A stretch of DNA of 64,000 bases, taken from Pseudomonas sp. SORT22 (GTDB lineage Bacteria; Pseudomonadota; Gammaproteobacteria; Pseudomonadales; Pseudomonadaceae). The translations under genes and the position numbers were made by a program. The notes under the pieces are model-generated. The model was not told the origin of the DNA and did no database searches. It saw only the letters and a list, made by a program, of their open reading frames with translations. This document shows, piece by piece, positions 50,745 to 59,428 of this stretch. How positions within the stretch are numbered: position 1 is the stretch's first letter; each line of letters starts with the position of its first letter. The stretch covers positions 4,960,501 to 5,024,500 of the forward strand of contig NZ_CP071007.1 in assembly GCF_018417635.1 (NCBI RefSeq). The letters are read 5' to 3'.

Positions 50745-51119
50745 TCAGGCGACTTCGGCGCCCTCGTCCGGCCAGATCGGCTCGTTGGCCTCCAGCGGTG
50801 GCAGGCCATAGGCGGCACGGGCGGCATCGCAGCTGGGGTTGGCTTCGCCATTGACCCAGGCCGCATCGAACTCGCGACAAGGGGTTGAGCGCTGTTCATA
50901 CAGGCTGCAGCTGACCCCTTTGCCGATCTCGCCCTCAAGCCCGATGCAGCGACAGGGCTTGCTGTCGGTGCCGATCATCGCAACGCGGCTGGGGCTGATC
51001 TGGACCACCAGATCGTCGGGCACGACACCACCCGCCGACGTGCACTCACCCCAGAAGAAAGACACACGGAAATACCCGCAGCAGGCGCCGCAGTTCAAAC
51101 AAGGATTATGTTCGGACAT
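50745..51119 (-). CDS. YkgJ-family cysteine-cluster protein
   Basis: A 124-residue protein with the zinc- or iron-chelating cysteine cluster of the YkgJ (UPF0153/CxxCxxCC) family: CLNCGACCGYF at 7-17, then KPCRCIG and CSLYEQRSTPCREF near 70-83. Function of the family is uncertain. It is a short single gene with no clear operon partner. Confidence 0.85.
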   Translation of the reverse strand: MSEHNPCLNCGACCGYFRVSFFWGECTSAGGVVPDDLVVQISPSRVAMIGTDSKPCRCIGLEGEIGKGVSCSLYEQRSTPCREFDAAWVNGEANPSCDAARAAYGLPPLEANEPIWPDEGAEVA

Positions 51120-51235
51120 GATGAGAAGGGGGGGAGGTTGATTATCGTTATAGGGAGAAACCCGCCGCCATTCTATGCTTTGCCGGGTGTTTGAGAAGGG
51201 GGGTAATGCAGAAATAAATCGCCGCTGACGGACGG

Positions 51236-51292
51236 TTGTTTCGCGGGAAAAACCTGCTCCAGCTGTAGGAACAGGTTTGACCCGCGCCCGGG
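51236..51292. repeat. Degenerate REP pair
   Basis: TTTCGCGGGAAAAACCTGCTCC and the inverted AGGAACAGGTTTGACCCGCG face each other just downstream of the aminotransferase gene. Confidence 0.65.
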
Positions 51293-51299
51293 TCAGTGC

Positions 51300-52520
51300 T
51301 TACTTCTGGGCCGGCTTGCTGCCGATGCCATCAGCCCGGAACATCTGGCGAATACCGCGTACCGCCTGGCGGATACGGTCCTGGTTCTCGATCAGGGCAA
51401 AGCGCACATGATCATCGCCATAGTCACCAAAGCCGATGCCCGGCGACACACAGACCTTGGCCTCGGCCAGCAGCTTCTTGGCGAACTCCAGCGAGCCCAG
51501 GTGTGCATACTCTTCGGGAATCTTCGCCCAGACGTACATCGACGCCTTGGGGTTCTCGACCATCCAGCCCAGCTCGTGCAGGCCCTTGACCAGCACGTTG
51601 CGGCGCTGGCGATACTGCTCGGCGATATCGCGCACGCACTGCTGATCGCCTTCCAGGGCAGCAATGGCCGCGACCTGCAGCGGGGTGAAGGTGCCGTAGT
51701 CGTGGTAGCTCTTGATGCGGGCCAGGGCGCTGACCAGCTCGGGGTTGCCGACCATGAAGCCGATTCGCCAGCCGGCCATGTTGTAGCTCTTGGACAGGGT
51801 GAAGAACTCCACGGCAATGTCCTTGGCCCCCGGCACCTGCATGATCGACGGCGCCTTCCAGCCGTCGTAGACGATGTCGGCATAGGCCAGGTCGTGGATC
51901 ACCAGCACGTCGTACTGCTTGGCCAGGGCCACCACCCGCTCGAAGAAGTCCAGCTCGACGCACTGCGCGGTCGGGTTGGACGGGAAGCCGAGGATCATCA
52001 TCTTCGGTTTCGGAATGGATTCGCGGATCGCCCGCTCCAGCTCGTTAAAGAAGTCCACGCCCGGAATCAACGGCACCGAACGCACCTGGGCACCGGCAAT
52101 CACTGCGCCGTAGATGTGAATCGGGTAGCTGGGGTTGGGTACCAGCACGGTGTCGCCATGGTCGAGGGTGGCGAGCATCAGGTGCGCCAGACCCTCTTTG
52201 GAGCCGATGGTGACGATGGCTTCGCTTTCCGGGTCGATCTCGACCTCGTAGCGGTCCTTGTACCAGCGCGAAATCGCCCGGCGCAGGCGCGGGATGCCGC
52301 GGGACGTCGAATAGCCGTGGGTGTCTTCGCGCTGGGCGACCTGCACCAGTTTCTCAACGATGTGCGGCGGCGTGGCCCCGTCGGGGTTGCCCATGCTCAG
52401 GTCGATGATGTCTTCGCCACGACGGCGTGCAGCCATCTTGAGCTCGGCGGTAATGTTGAAGACGTAGGGGGGGAGACGATCAATGCGCGCAAAGCGGCGC
52501 GGCGAACCTTGGTCAGCCAT
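51300..52520 (-). CDS. alaC: Alanine/glutamate-pyruvate aminotransferase AlaC
   Basis: A 406-residue class I aminotransferase that makes alanine from pyruvate and glutamate. Visible features are [19 protein letters not shown] (about 40-58), [22 protein letters not shown] and the PLP lysine in [16 protein letters not shown] (about 247-262). The start at 52520 has GAGGA upstream; the open frame runs on but is not conserved. It is immediately downstream of the alpha/beta hydrolase, on the same strand. Confidence 0.9.
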   Translation of the reverse strand: MADQGSPRRFARIDRLPPYVFNITAELKMAARRRGEDIIDLSMGNPDGATPPHIVEKLVQVAQREDTHGYSTSRGIPRLRRAISRWYKDRYEVEIDPESEAIVTIGSKEGLAHLMLATLDHGDTVLVPNPSYPIHIYGAVIAGAQVRSVPLIPGVDFFNELERAIRESIPKPKMMILGFPSNPTAQCVELDFFERVVALAKQYDVLVIHDLAYADIVYDGWKAPSIMQVPGAKDIAVEFFTLSKSYNMAGWRIGFMVGNPELVSALARIKSYHDYGTFTPLQVAAIAALEGDQQCVRDIAEQYRQRRNVLVKGLHELGWMVENPKASMYVWAKIPEEYAHLGSLEFAKKLLAEAKVCVSPGIGFGDYGDDHVRFALIENQDRIRQAVRGIRQMFRADGIGSKPAQK

Positions 52521-52633
52521 GGCTTCCTCGAAGACGTAAGCGCCCGGAACCGTCCGAGCGACGTTGGCCACTGCGGTGGCCGAAGCAGAAGATAGGGCCT
52601 CGACCGCCGCGCTGTCCAGCACAAAAACAGGCG

Positions 52634-53767
52634 TTAACGGATTTCCTTGTAGGACGATGCCTGCCATTTCACGGCTGCAGCCAGGCCCTCGGTAGGCATA
52701 AGACCGCTGCCTTTCACCGCTGAAAAACCCGTACCCTGGTTGCCCAGCGAAACGGCGCGCTCACCCTTTTCAGCTTCGGTCAGCAAGGTATAGGAATGTT
52801 TGCGCATTGCCTGGTACTTGCTTTCATCACGCTCAAGCACCTGATGATAGGCCTGCAAGTCACGTTCGTTGAGGTTAAGCATCTTCTGCAATTTGACGCC
52901 CCAGCGGGTCAGGCAGACTTCGGCAAAATGGCGAACGATCAGCCCGGGCTCGGCCAGTACCTTGCCGCCAGCGGCGCCGTCGGCGGCCGCGTTGCCCACC
53001 AGTGTGGCGTGGCGCCCCGGCATCGGGTAGACATGGCAACGGGTGGCGTCATGGGTTTTGGGAATTACGCAGGCAAAGCCCTTGGAGCGCTCGTCGCGGG
53101 AGAAGAAACCTACGTACTGTTTGACGTTCTCGCCCAGTTGCACGCGATGGCGGTCGAAGTTACCAATGCCCGGCACCGGATCGATGGCGAATATATTCAC
53201 TGGAAGCTTTTTCAGCTCACTGTCGCCAAGCATGGCATTGGCCAGCATGTGGCAGCTGACGGCGCCCCTGCTCCACCCCACCAGGTTGACCTGGGTGGGA
53301 ATGACGCCTTCCTTGCGAAACTGCTTGATGATCTGCTCCTGGAGCAACTGCGGGGTAATCTTGCGATTGCCGTAGTTGTAGGTGCGCCAGAACCAGGACG
53401 CCGTAGCGGTCGAGTTGGGGATAGGGATGCCAGCAGCCTTCAGGCGCTGATACTCCTCCTCGCTCAGTTCCGTGCGCTGCCAGTTGCTCTGCCCCTTGAT
53501 GATCTGCAGTGCGTGCTGGACGTTCTCCTCCCAGCCTTTGCCGAACAAGGTCTGGTTCCAGTTGTAATAACCACCGGGTTCGACGAACAGTTCATCGGCT
53601 TGCAGGTTGCCACTGCCCGGGCCATCGACGGCGATCCAGTGGGCATACTCCTTGCCCTGGTCGTTTGAAGCGAGGGTCGAAACCAGCTCGCCATTCCAGA
53701 AGTTGGGGTTGTTGTCGTCGAATCGGTGCGACCCGGTGCCGCAAAAATACACGGTCAAAACACTCAT
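52634..53767 (-). CDS. Alpha/beta hydrolase with DUF2235/Tle1-like active site
   Basis: A 377-residue predicted serine hydrolase of uncertain family. A possible triad is Ser166 in GWSRGA (164-169), Asp196 in AIDPVPG and His253 in [10 protein letters not shown]. The N-terminal FCGTGSHR also fits DUF2235/Tle1 phospholipases, some of which are type VI secretion effectors. No signal peptide, membrane helix or secretion marker is seen, and no type VI genes or immunity gene are in the window. It lies 114 bases downstream of the isocyanide synthase–oxygenase gene, so it may belong to that pathway. A lipase, esterase or toxin role are all possible. Confidence 0.72.
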   Translation of the reverse strand: MSVLTVYFCGTGSHRFDDNNPNFWNGELVSTLASNDQGKEYAHWIAVDGPGSGNLQADELFVEPGGYYNWNQTLFGKGWEENVQHALQIIKGQSNWQRTELSEEEYQRLKAAGIPIPNSTATASWFWRTYNYGNRKITPQLLQEQIIKQFRKEGVIPTQVNLVGWSRGAVSCHMLANAMLGDSELKKLPVNIFAIDPVPGIGNFDRHRVQLGENVKQYVGFFSRDERSKGFACVIPKTHDATRCHVYPMPGRHATLVGNAAADGAAGGKVLAEPGLIVRHFAEVCLTRWGVKLQKMLNLNERDLQAYHQVLERDESKYQAMRKHSYTLLTEAEKGERAVSLGNQGTGFSAVKGSGLMPTEGLAAAVKWQASSYKEIR

Positions 53768-53881
53768 GCCATGATCCTGTCAGGTTGAAGATCACGACAC
53801 GCTACCGCCGGCACAGCACCCGCGGCAGGCGGAAAGCCTCCCGGGCAGCGGGCACCGAGCCGCTGCCAGGGAGTGTTCGGC

Positions 53882-55642
53882 TCAGTACACCTGAACCCGC
53901 CACAGCTCACGGGAGGCCGAGGCCGGCGACATAGGCAAGCGGCCATGCAGGGTCTGGTAGTTGTCGATCAGCACCAGATCACCTTCGACCCAATCATGGG
54001 CGATCAGGCATTCATCGTCGTAGACCAGGGCATTGAGCTGCTCAAGCAGGGCCTGCTGGGCCTGCGCCTCGAAGCCTTGCACCTCCTGGCTCAAGGTCTG
54101 CAGGCTGGAGTCGGTGCCTTCCTGATAGCGCAGAATGCGTTCGCCGGTGCGCGGGTGCAGGTCGACCAGGCTGTAGTGACGCGGCGACCCACCAAAGTAA
54201 GTCATGCGCGTGTAATAGGTGATATCAACCGCCTGCCACAACCGCGCCACCTGGTTGCCAACCTTGCGCAAGGCATTGCGGCTGTCGACGATGGTGGTCT
54301 GCCCTTCCCCCGGTTGCGGCGCAGTCTTGCAATAGAGCATGAACTTGCTTGCGCAGAACTTCGGATCGCGCTGAACCTGAGCATCGCTGTCCGGCAGCAT
54401 GTTCAGGTCCCAATGCAATGGAGTCTTTTCCAGCGAGTGCACCACGCCTTCGGGTTTGTCCGCCGGCTTGACCACATGCACCTTGCCGAACGCCCACTGG
54501 TAGATGGTGCCAAAGCGCTCGCAGTCGCGGGCAAAGCTGTCGCGGTCTTCGAAGCGGCAGCCACGCAGGCAGACAAAGCCGAAGGTCTCCACCAGCGCTT
54601 CGAGCAGCTGCGTCGAAAAACGTTCGAAGCCCAGCCCCAACGGGTCACGTACCACCAAGCCGAACAACGGACGCTTCTGCAGCTCGAACTCGAAGCCCTG
54701 CAGCGCTTCGCCGGTGCTCTCGTGGTACAGCCACGGGCGCCCCTGGTACTGCACCAGCACATGCTTGTCGATGTCCACCTCGGCACGGCCGCGCAGAGTC
54801 TGGCTGCCATCCAGGTAGCGCACCGGCACCGCATGCCAGGGGCTGGACACCCGGGTCAGGCCGTCGGCCAGGGCCACGGTGAATTTTGGCCCGGCATTGT
54901 CGTACTGATGCACCGACAGGCGGATGTCGTCGGGGAAGAAGCGATTGACCGCGGCATTCAACGCCTGGCCGCGGAACATCATCTGGTAGGCCTTGTAGCC
55001 GATCTGCTGCAGGTGCTCGTCTTCGCTCTGCCCAGCTTCGCGGCACAGGCGCAAGTCGTTGTAGAGGTGGCTGCAGAGCTTGTCGTGGGCGTGGCTGAGG
55101 GTTTCATCATGGCGGCTCTGCTCGATCAGTGCCTCGACGTTCTTCCACGGCAAACGTGCCTGTTTGACCAGGGTCGCGCGTACGGCATCGGCACTGCTGG
55201 CCTGGGGGAACAGGTCTTCCATGCTCACCCAGTTGATCGTGTGGGTGGTGCACAACTCGCGCAGGGCCTGGTTGTAGGCTTTGCGCAGGTCATCAGGTAC
55301 ACCAACGATGTCGTTGAAGGTGGTGCCATCGCTGAGGATCGACACCACGCAGCCCGGCGCGTGCAGCGCGGCGATGTCCTGGCCGAGTTGGTCGAGGCGC
55401 TCGATGGCCATGGCTTCGCCGTAATCCGGCATCGTGCCGAAGGTCTGGTCGCGGGCGTTCGGCGACTTGCACGGGAAGCCCGGCAGCACCAGACGCACCG
55501 GCGCCTGCTGATCGTAGAAGCGGGCCAGGCTGACGGCCAGATTGGCCCTGCCCGCCGCGTCAAAGCGATCGTCATTGTCCTTGAGCAGATAACCCGCCAG
55601 CACGTCGCTGACCGCCTTGATCCAGGTGTCCTTGTGTTGCAT
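53882..55642 (-). CDS. Isocyanide synthase fused to Fe(II)/2-oxoglutarate oxygenase (PvcA–PvcB-like)
   Basis: A 586-residue fusion protein. Residues about 1-325 match the isocyanide (isonitrile) synthase family (DIT1/PvcA, Pfam Pyoverdine_dityrosine biosynthesis) with LPGFPCKSPN (53-62), SDGTTFNDIVGV (104-115), RLSVHQYDN and SPWHAVPV (267-274). Residues about 326-586 match TauD/PvcB oxygenases, with iron ligands His410-x-Asp412 (HWDLN) and His566 (TLHGR), and Arg578 or Arg582 for 2-oxoglutarate. In P. aeruginosa PvcA and PvcB are separate proteins that make paerucumarin precursors from tyrosine. Here one chain would form the isonitrile and then oxidise it. It follows the HAD gene by 27 bases. 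Confidence 0.88.
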   Translation of the reverse strand: MQHKDTWIKAVSDVLAGYLLKDNDDRFDAAGRANLAVSLARFYDQQAPVRLVLPGFPCKSPNARDQTFGTMPDYGEAMAIERLDQLGQDIAALHAPGCVVSILSDGTTFNDIVGVPDDLRKAYNQALRELCTTHTINWVSMEDLFPQASSADAVRATLVKQARLPWKNVEALIEQSRHDETLSHAHDKLCSHLYNDLRLCREAGQSEDEHLQQIGYKAYQMMFRGQALNAAVNRFFPDDIRLSVHQYDNAGPKFTVALADGLTRVSSPWHAVPVRYLDGSQTLRGRAEVDIDKHVLVQYQGRPWLYHESTGEALQGFEFELQKRPLFGLVVRDPLGLGFERFSTQLLEALVETFGFVCLRGCRFEDRDSFARDCERFGTIYQWAFGKVHVVKPADKPEGVVHSLEKTPLHWDLNMLPDSDAQVQRDPKFCASKFMLYCKTAPQPGEGQTTIVDSRNALRKVGNQVARLWQAVDITYYTRMTYFGGSPRHYSLVDLHPRTGERILRYQEGTDSSLQTLSQEVQGFEAQAQQALLEQLNALVYDDECLIAHDWVEGDLVLIDNYQTLHGRLPMSPASASRELWRVQVY

Positions 55643-55669
55643 GACCTTTCTTCCTTGAGAGGTGGTGTT

Positions 55670-56377
55670 TCAACGTTGGCTGGCGAGAGTGCCAGCCATG
55701 CAAGAAGTGAGTGCCTGTTGCAGGGCCCGCAACAGCTCTGCCGGCTGCTCGCAGTAAAGATCCGCCGCCTGTGCTTGCAGGGCATAGACCGGGCCATAGC
55801 CCCAGGTCACGGCGGCGCAGTGCATGCCGGCCGCCCGCGCGGTCATCAGATCGATGACGGTATCGCCGACAAACAGGCAACGCGCGGGCTCGACGGCCAG
55901 GTAGCGGGCCGCCTCCAGAGCCGCGTCAGGCTGCGGCTTGAGCGGGTGGCCGCGGCGCTGGCCAAGGACAAGCTCGAAGGTACCCGACGGGAACAGCTGC
56001 GCAGCCACCTGCAGCGCCATGTCATGGGCCTTGTTGGTGACGATGGCCATCGGCAGTTGCAGCCGGCGACAGCCTTCAAGCAGCTCCGGCACGCCATCGA
56101 ACGGTCGCGAGAACTGCACCAGGTGCTGCTGGTAGCAGGCGATGTAGTGCTCATGCAGAGCCTTGTCGTCGACAATCCCCAGGCGCGCGGCAACCCGCTC
56201 GAGCATCGCCCCGGTACCGCCGCCTACGTAGGCACTGATGGTCTCCAGTGACAGCGGCGGGTAGCCCTGCTCTTGCAGCACGTGGTTCAGGCACCAGACG
56301 ATATCGGGCAAGGTGTCGACCAGGGTGCCGTCGAGGTCGAAGATCACCGCATCAGCCGCCAGCGCTACCGGCATCAT
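55670..56377 (-). CDS. HAD-family hydrolase, phosphoglycolate phosphatase-like
   Basis: A 235-residue HAD phosphatase. DxDGT-type motif FDLDGTLVDT (nucleophile Asp near 12 from the ATG at 56377), motif II Thr in IVTNKAH, Lys in LKPQPDAAL, and motif IV in FVGDTVIDL are all visible, so it should be active. It is flanked by two isocyanide synthase genes: its ATG overlaps the stop of the first. Isocyanide synthases use ribulose 5-phosphate as carbon source, so a sugar-phosphate substrate is plausible but unproved. A Gph-like housekeeping role is the alternative. Confidence 0.83.
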   Translation of the reverse strand: MMPVALAADAVIFDLDGTLVDTLPDIVWCLNHVLQEQGYPPLSLETISAYVGGGTGAMLERVAARLGIVDDKALHEHYIACYQQHLVQFSRPFDGVPELLEGCRRLQLPMAIVTNKAHDMALQVAAQLFPSGTFELVLGQRRGHPLKPQPDAALEAARYLAVEPARCLFVGDTVIDLMTARAAGMHCAAVTWGYGPVYALQAQAADLYCEQPAELLRALQQALTSCMAGTLASQR

Positions 56378-57369
56378 TGCGCACTGGCGTAGTGGCAAGG
56401 ACGGCCCTGGCGGAACACCAGGCGGCTGTAGCGCTCATCGATGTTGCTGCGCTTGTCGAGCATCACCACCCCGCTACGCTTGATCGCCACCGAGTGCCAG
56501 GGCGTACGCCAGAGGTCGCTGGTAGGCACCAGGCGAATGCCGATTTTCGCCGATACCGCCAACTGCGGGTGGATCGACAGGCGCAGGCACTGTGGATAAC
56601 GCGCCTGCAGCAAGGCACTCCAGGCTTCACTGCGCTGGATCACCCGTTGCGAGGCCGGCTTGGCGATCTTCTTCACCGCGTTCAGGCTCATGCCGGCGAA
56701 CTCGCCAAGGCCTGAGTAATCCTCGGACAGAAAGCGGTGGATGCCGCAGTACATCAGCATCATGTGTGGCTCGTCCTGAAAGCGCTGGCCCAGCGCAATC
56801 AGCGACTGGCCGTACTCGATCATCAGCTCTTCGCGCATGGAGTCCAGGCAACCCAGTTGCGGATAGGCATCCTTGAGATCGAACAGGGCGAAGCTGTTCG
56901 GGTAGTGCTGCTCGGCGTAGCGCTGGATCTCGTCGGTGTAGGCTTTGACGTGCTCATCCGGCACGCGCACCAGGTCGGAGAACACATAGCCGTCGGAGCA
57001 GATGTGAATCAACGCACCCGGTGCGTACAGGGCCTGGATTTCCGCGCACAGCTGCTGCAGCTCGTCGATAGCGTGGCGCTCGGCAAGGTCTGGCAGGTGG
57101 CTGAGGGTTTTCTGCCGGTTCGGCGATTTGCCCGGGAAGGCTGGCAGAACCATCTCGATGCGCTGGCCGGCTTCGATGGCGGTGAGGACTTTATCCAGAT
57201 GCGGTTCGAGCACCTCGGCCGACAGCTCGTCATCCTGCCCGGGCGCCAGGCTGCGACGACGGAACAGGCAATCGAGCACCTGCAAGGCGGTGTCGAAATG
57301 AGCGGAAGTGTGGCGTTCGCGCAACAGCGCGAGGCACGCCCGTTGAGCAACGGCGTTTGGCTCGGTCAT
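56374..57369 (-). CDS. Stand-alone isocyanide synthase (PvcA/Dit1 family)
   Basis: A 331-residue protein of the isonitrile synthase family. The conserved blocks are MVLPAFPGKSPN (73-84), SDGYVFSDLVRV (125-136), RLSIHPQ (263-269) and WRTPWHSV (287-294), the same set as in the N-terminal half of the fusion protein encoded downstream. Members turn an amino acid amine into an isonitrile with a carbon from ribulose 5-phosphate. The start at 57369 has AAGGGA upstream. It is the first gene of the operon; a separate oxygenase subunit is not encoded next to it, so the fused oxygenase may serve both synthases. Confidence 0.9.
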   Translation of the reverse strand: MTEPNAVAQRACLALLRERHTSAHFDTALQVLDCLFRRRSLAPGQDDELSAEVLEPHLDKVLTAIEAGQRIEMVLPAFPGKSPNRQKTLSHLPDLAERHAIDELQQLCAEIQALYAPGALIHICSDGYVFSDLVRVPDEHVKAYTDEIQRYAEQHYPNSFALFDLKDAYPQLGCLDSMREELMIEYGQSLIALGQRFQDEPHMMLMYCGIHRFLSEDYSGLGEFAGMSLNAVKKIAKPASQRVIQRSEAWSALLQARYPQCLRLSIHPQLAVSAKIGIRLVPTSDLWRTPWHSVAIKRSGVVMLDKRSNIDERYSRLVFRQGRPCHYASAQ

Positions 57370-57444
57370 GAACAGTCCCTTGTGTGATGAATCACGGCCA
57401 GCATCCTCTGGCCCTGCGCAGATACTCCTTACCTGCGCGGCGAT

Positions 57445-57474
57445 AAAATCCGGCAAACACGGGGTACTTGTCAA
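57445..57474 (-). promoter_or_regulatory. Candidate promoter of the isocyanide synthase operon
   Basis: On the minus strand a consensus TTGACA (57469-57474) is followed, 18 bases later, by GATTTT (57445-57450), about 75 bases before the first gene. The -35 is perfect but the -10 is weak (3 of 6), which would fit an activator-dependent promoter. Confidence 0.45.
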
Positions 57475-57512
57475 CAGCAGTTTCGGTCGTTTGTAGAAAC
57501 GCCGCACAAACA

Positions 57513-57546
57513 AAAACGCCCCAGGCTTCGCAGCCTGGGGCGTTTT
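57513..57546 (-). terminator. Terminator of the cyo operon
   Basis: AAAACGCCCCAGGC and GCCTGGGGCGTTTT pair around a short TTCGCA loop, just after cyoE. It insulates the isocyanide operon downstream from cyo read-through. Confidence 0.93.
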
Positions 57547-57563
57547 CATTACACGCTGATGAA

Positions 57564-58451
57564 TCAGTGCGCGTAAGTCAGCAGCAGCTCGGTCGGCACT
57601 TTGGTGTCCAGCGACATCATCACGCTCAGGGCAGTGATGGTGAAGATCGAGAACACGAACAGCTTGCGTGCCCACAGGCGGTCATCGACAGCCTTGTAGC
57701 CGGTCCAGGCCATGTACAGCCAGTACATGCCCATGGCCGCGGCTACGGCCATGTAGCTCATGCCGGCGTAGCCACCCAGGGTCAGCATCAGGGTCGCTAC
57801 CAGGAACGCCACGATGTACCAGAGGATGTGCTTCTTGGCCACCAGGATCCCGCGCTTGACCGGCAGCACCGGAATCGATGCGGCCAGGTAGTCGTTGAAG
57901 CGGAAAATCGCAATGGCGTAGGAATGCGGCATTTGCCACAGGCTGAACATCACCAGCAGGGTCAGTGCAGCCAGGTCGAAGCTATTGCTTACCGCGCAAT
58001 AGCCGATCACCGGAGGCATGGCACCGGACAGGCTGCCCACCAGGGTGCCGTGCACCGATTTGCGCTTGAGGTACAGGCTGTAGAACCCGACGTAGATGAC
58101 AAAGCCGATCAGGCCGAACAACGCTGCCAGAGCATTGGCCTGCACATACAGCAGGCCAAGGCCGGCCACCCCGAGCAGGGTGGCGTAGGCCAGCGCGACT
58201 TTCAGCGAGATCTGGCCCTGGACCATCGCCCGGTTCTTGGTGCGCTCCATCTTGATGTCGATGTCACGGTCGATGCAGTTGTTGAACACGCAACCAGACG
58301 CCACCACCAACGAAGTGCCAATCACCGTGGCCAGGAACAGCATGAAGTCGACATGCCCTTGCGCGGCAAGGAAGAAACCGCCTGCCACAGAAAGCACGTT
58401 ACCGAAAATGATCCCCGGTTTGGTGATTTGGATAAAGTGCTTAACGGACAT
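57564..58451 (-). CDS. cyoE: Protoheme IX farnesyltransferase CyoE
   Basis: A 295-residue UbiA-family prenyltransferase with about nine helices that converts heme B to heme O for the bo3 oxidase. Asp-rich motifs N-x-x-x-D-x-x-x-D ([12 protein letters not shown], about 57-68) and [16 protein letters not shown] region mark the active site. Last gene of cyoABCDE. Confidence 0.95.
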   Translation of the reverse strand: MSVKHFIQITKPGIIFGNVLSVAGGFFLAAQGHVDFMLFLATVIGTSLVVASGCVFNNCIDRDIDIKMERTKNRAMVQGQISLKVALAYATLLGVAGLGLLYVQANALAALFGLIGFVIYVGFYSLYLKRKSVHGTLVGSLSGAMPPVIGYCAVSNSFDLAALTLLVMFSLWQMPHSYAIAIFRFNDYLAASIPVLPVKRGILVAKKHILWYIVAFLVATLMLTLGGYAGMSYMAVAAAMGMYWLYMAWTGYKAVDDRLWARKLFVFSIFTITALSVMMSLDTKVPTELLLTYAH

Positions 58452-58462
58452 GTCGTCTTACC

Positions 58463-58795
58463 TCACTTCGCCATCATGCTGGTGTGGATGCTGAACATGA
58501 TCCACAGCGACAGGCCGACCAACAGTGCAATGACCATCACGGTAAACATGAAGGTCGACACGTTGGAGCGCTGCTCGGCGGAACGGTCCATGTGCAGGAA
58601 GTACACCAGGTGAACCACGACCTGGATGACCGCCAGGGCCACCACGACCATGATCGTGATGTCCTTCGGCATGCTCGGGAACATCACCAGGCCGAACGGA
58701 ATCGCTGTCAGGATGACCGACAGGATGAAACCGATCACATAGGACTTGACGCTACCGTGGTTGCCCTCGGCGTGGCTGTTATGTGCGTTAGCCAT
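58463..58795 (-). CDS. cyoD: Cytochrome bo3 ubiquinol oxidase subunit IV
   Basis: A 110-residue subunit with three helices (about 18-38, 45-66 and 80-102). The N-terminal SVKSYVIGFILSVILT is typical. It assists binding of the copper in subunit I. Confidence 0.95.
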   Translation of the reverse strand: MANAHNSHAEGNHGSVKSYVIGFILSVILTAIPFGLVMFPSMPKDITIMVVVALAVIQVVVHLVYFLHMDRSAEQRSNVSTFMFTVMVIALLVGLSLWIMFSIHTSMMAK

Positions 58796-59425
58796 TTACA
58801 GAACCCCCAGCAGATACACGACGGTGAACACGCAGATCCAGACCACGTCCAGGAAGTGCCAGAACAGGCTCAGGCAGCTCATGCGGGTCTTGGCGGTGCC
58901 AGTGATACCGTGCTTGTTGATCTGGTACATCATCACCGCCATCCAGATCAGACCTGCGGTTACGTGCAGACCGTGGGTACCGACCAGCGCGAAGAACGCC
59001 GACAGGAAGCCACTGCGCTGCGGGCCGAAGCCCTCGGCGATCAGGTGATGGAACTCATAGACTTCCATCGCGATGAAGCCGGCACCGAACAGGAAGGTGA
59101 CAGCCAGCCAGCCCAGCACGCCGCCCTTGTTGCCTTTGAACATCTGCAACATGGCGAAGCCGAAGGTGATACTCGAGAACAGCAGCAGTGCGGTTTCGAC
59201 CGCGACAAAGTCCAGCTGGAAAATGTCGTGACCCGACGGGCCGCCGGCAAAACTGCCGGACAGCACCGCGTAGGTGGCGAAGAGCGACGCAAACAGGATG
59301 CAGTCGGTCATCAGGTACAGCCAGAAACCGAATACGGTCATCTGGCCCGAGTCGTGGTGGTGGTCGTCATGCCCATGGTCGTGACCATGAGCATGAGTAT
59401 CAGCGTTAATTACATGACTGGACAT
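58796..59425 (-). CDS. cyoC: Cytochrome bo3 ubiquinol oxidase subunit III
   Basis: A 209-residue subunit with five helices. The N-terminus is a histidine-rich stretch ([15 protein letters not shown], about 10-24), unusually long and a possible metal-binding tail. [20 protein letters not shown] and [18 protein letters not shown] identify the family. Confidence 0.95.
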   Translation of the reverse strand: MSSHVINADTHAHGHDHGHDDHHHDSGQMTVFGFWLYLMTDCILFASLFATYAVLSGSFAGGPSGHDIFQLDFVAVETALLLFSSITFGFAMLQMFKGNKGGVLGWLAVTFLFGAGFIAMEVYEFHHLIAEGFGPQRSGFLSAFFALVGTHGLHVTAGLIWMAVMMYQINKHGITGTAKTRMSCLSLFWHFLDVVWICVFTVVYLLGVL

Positions 59426-59428
59426 TGA

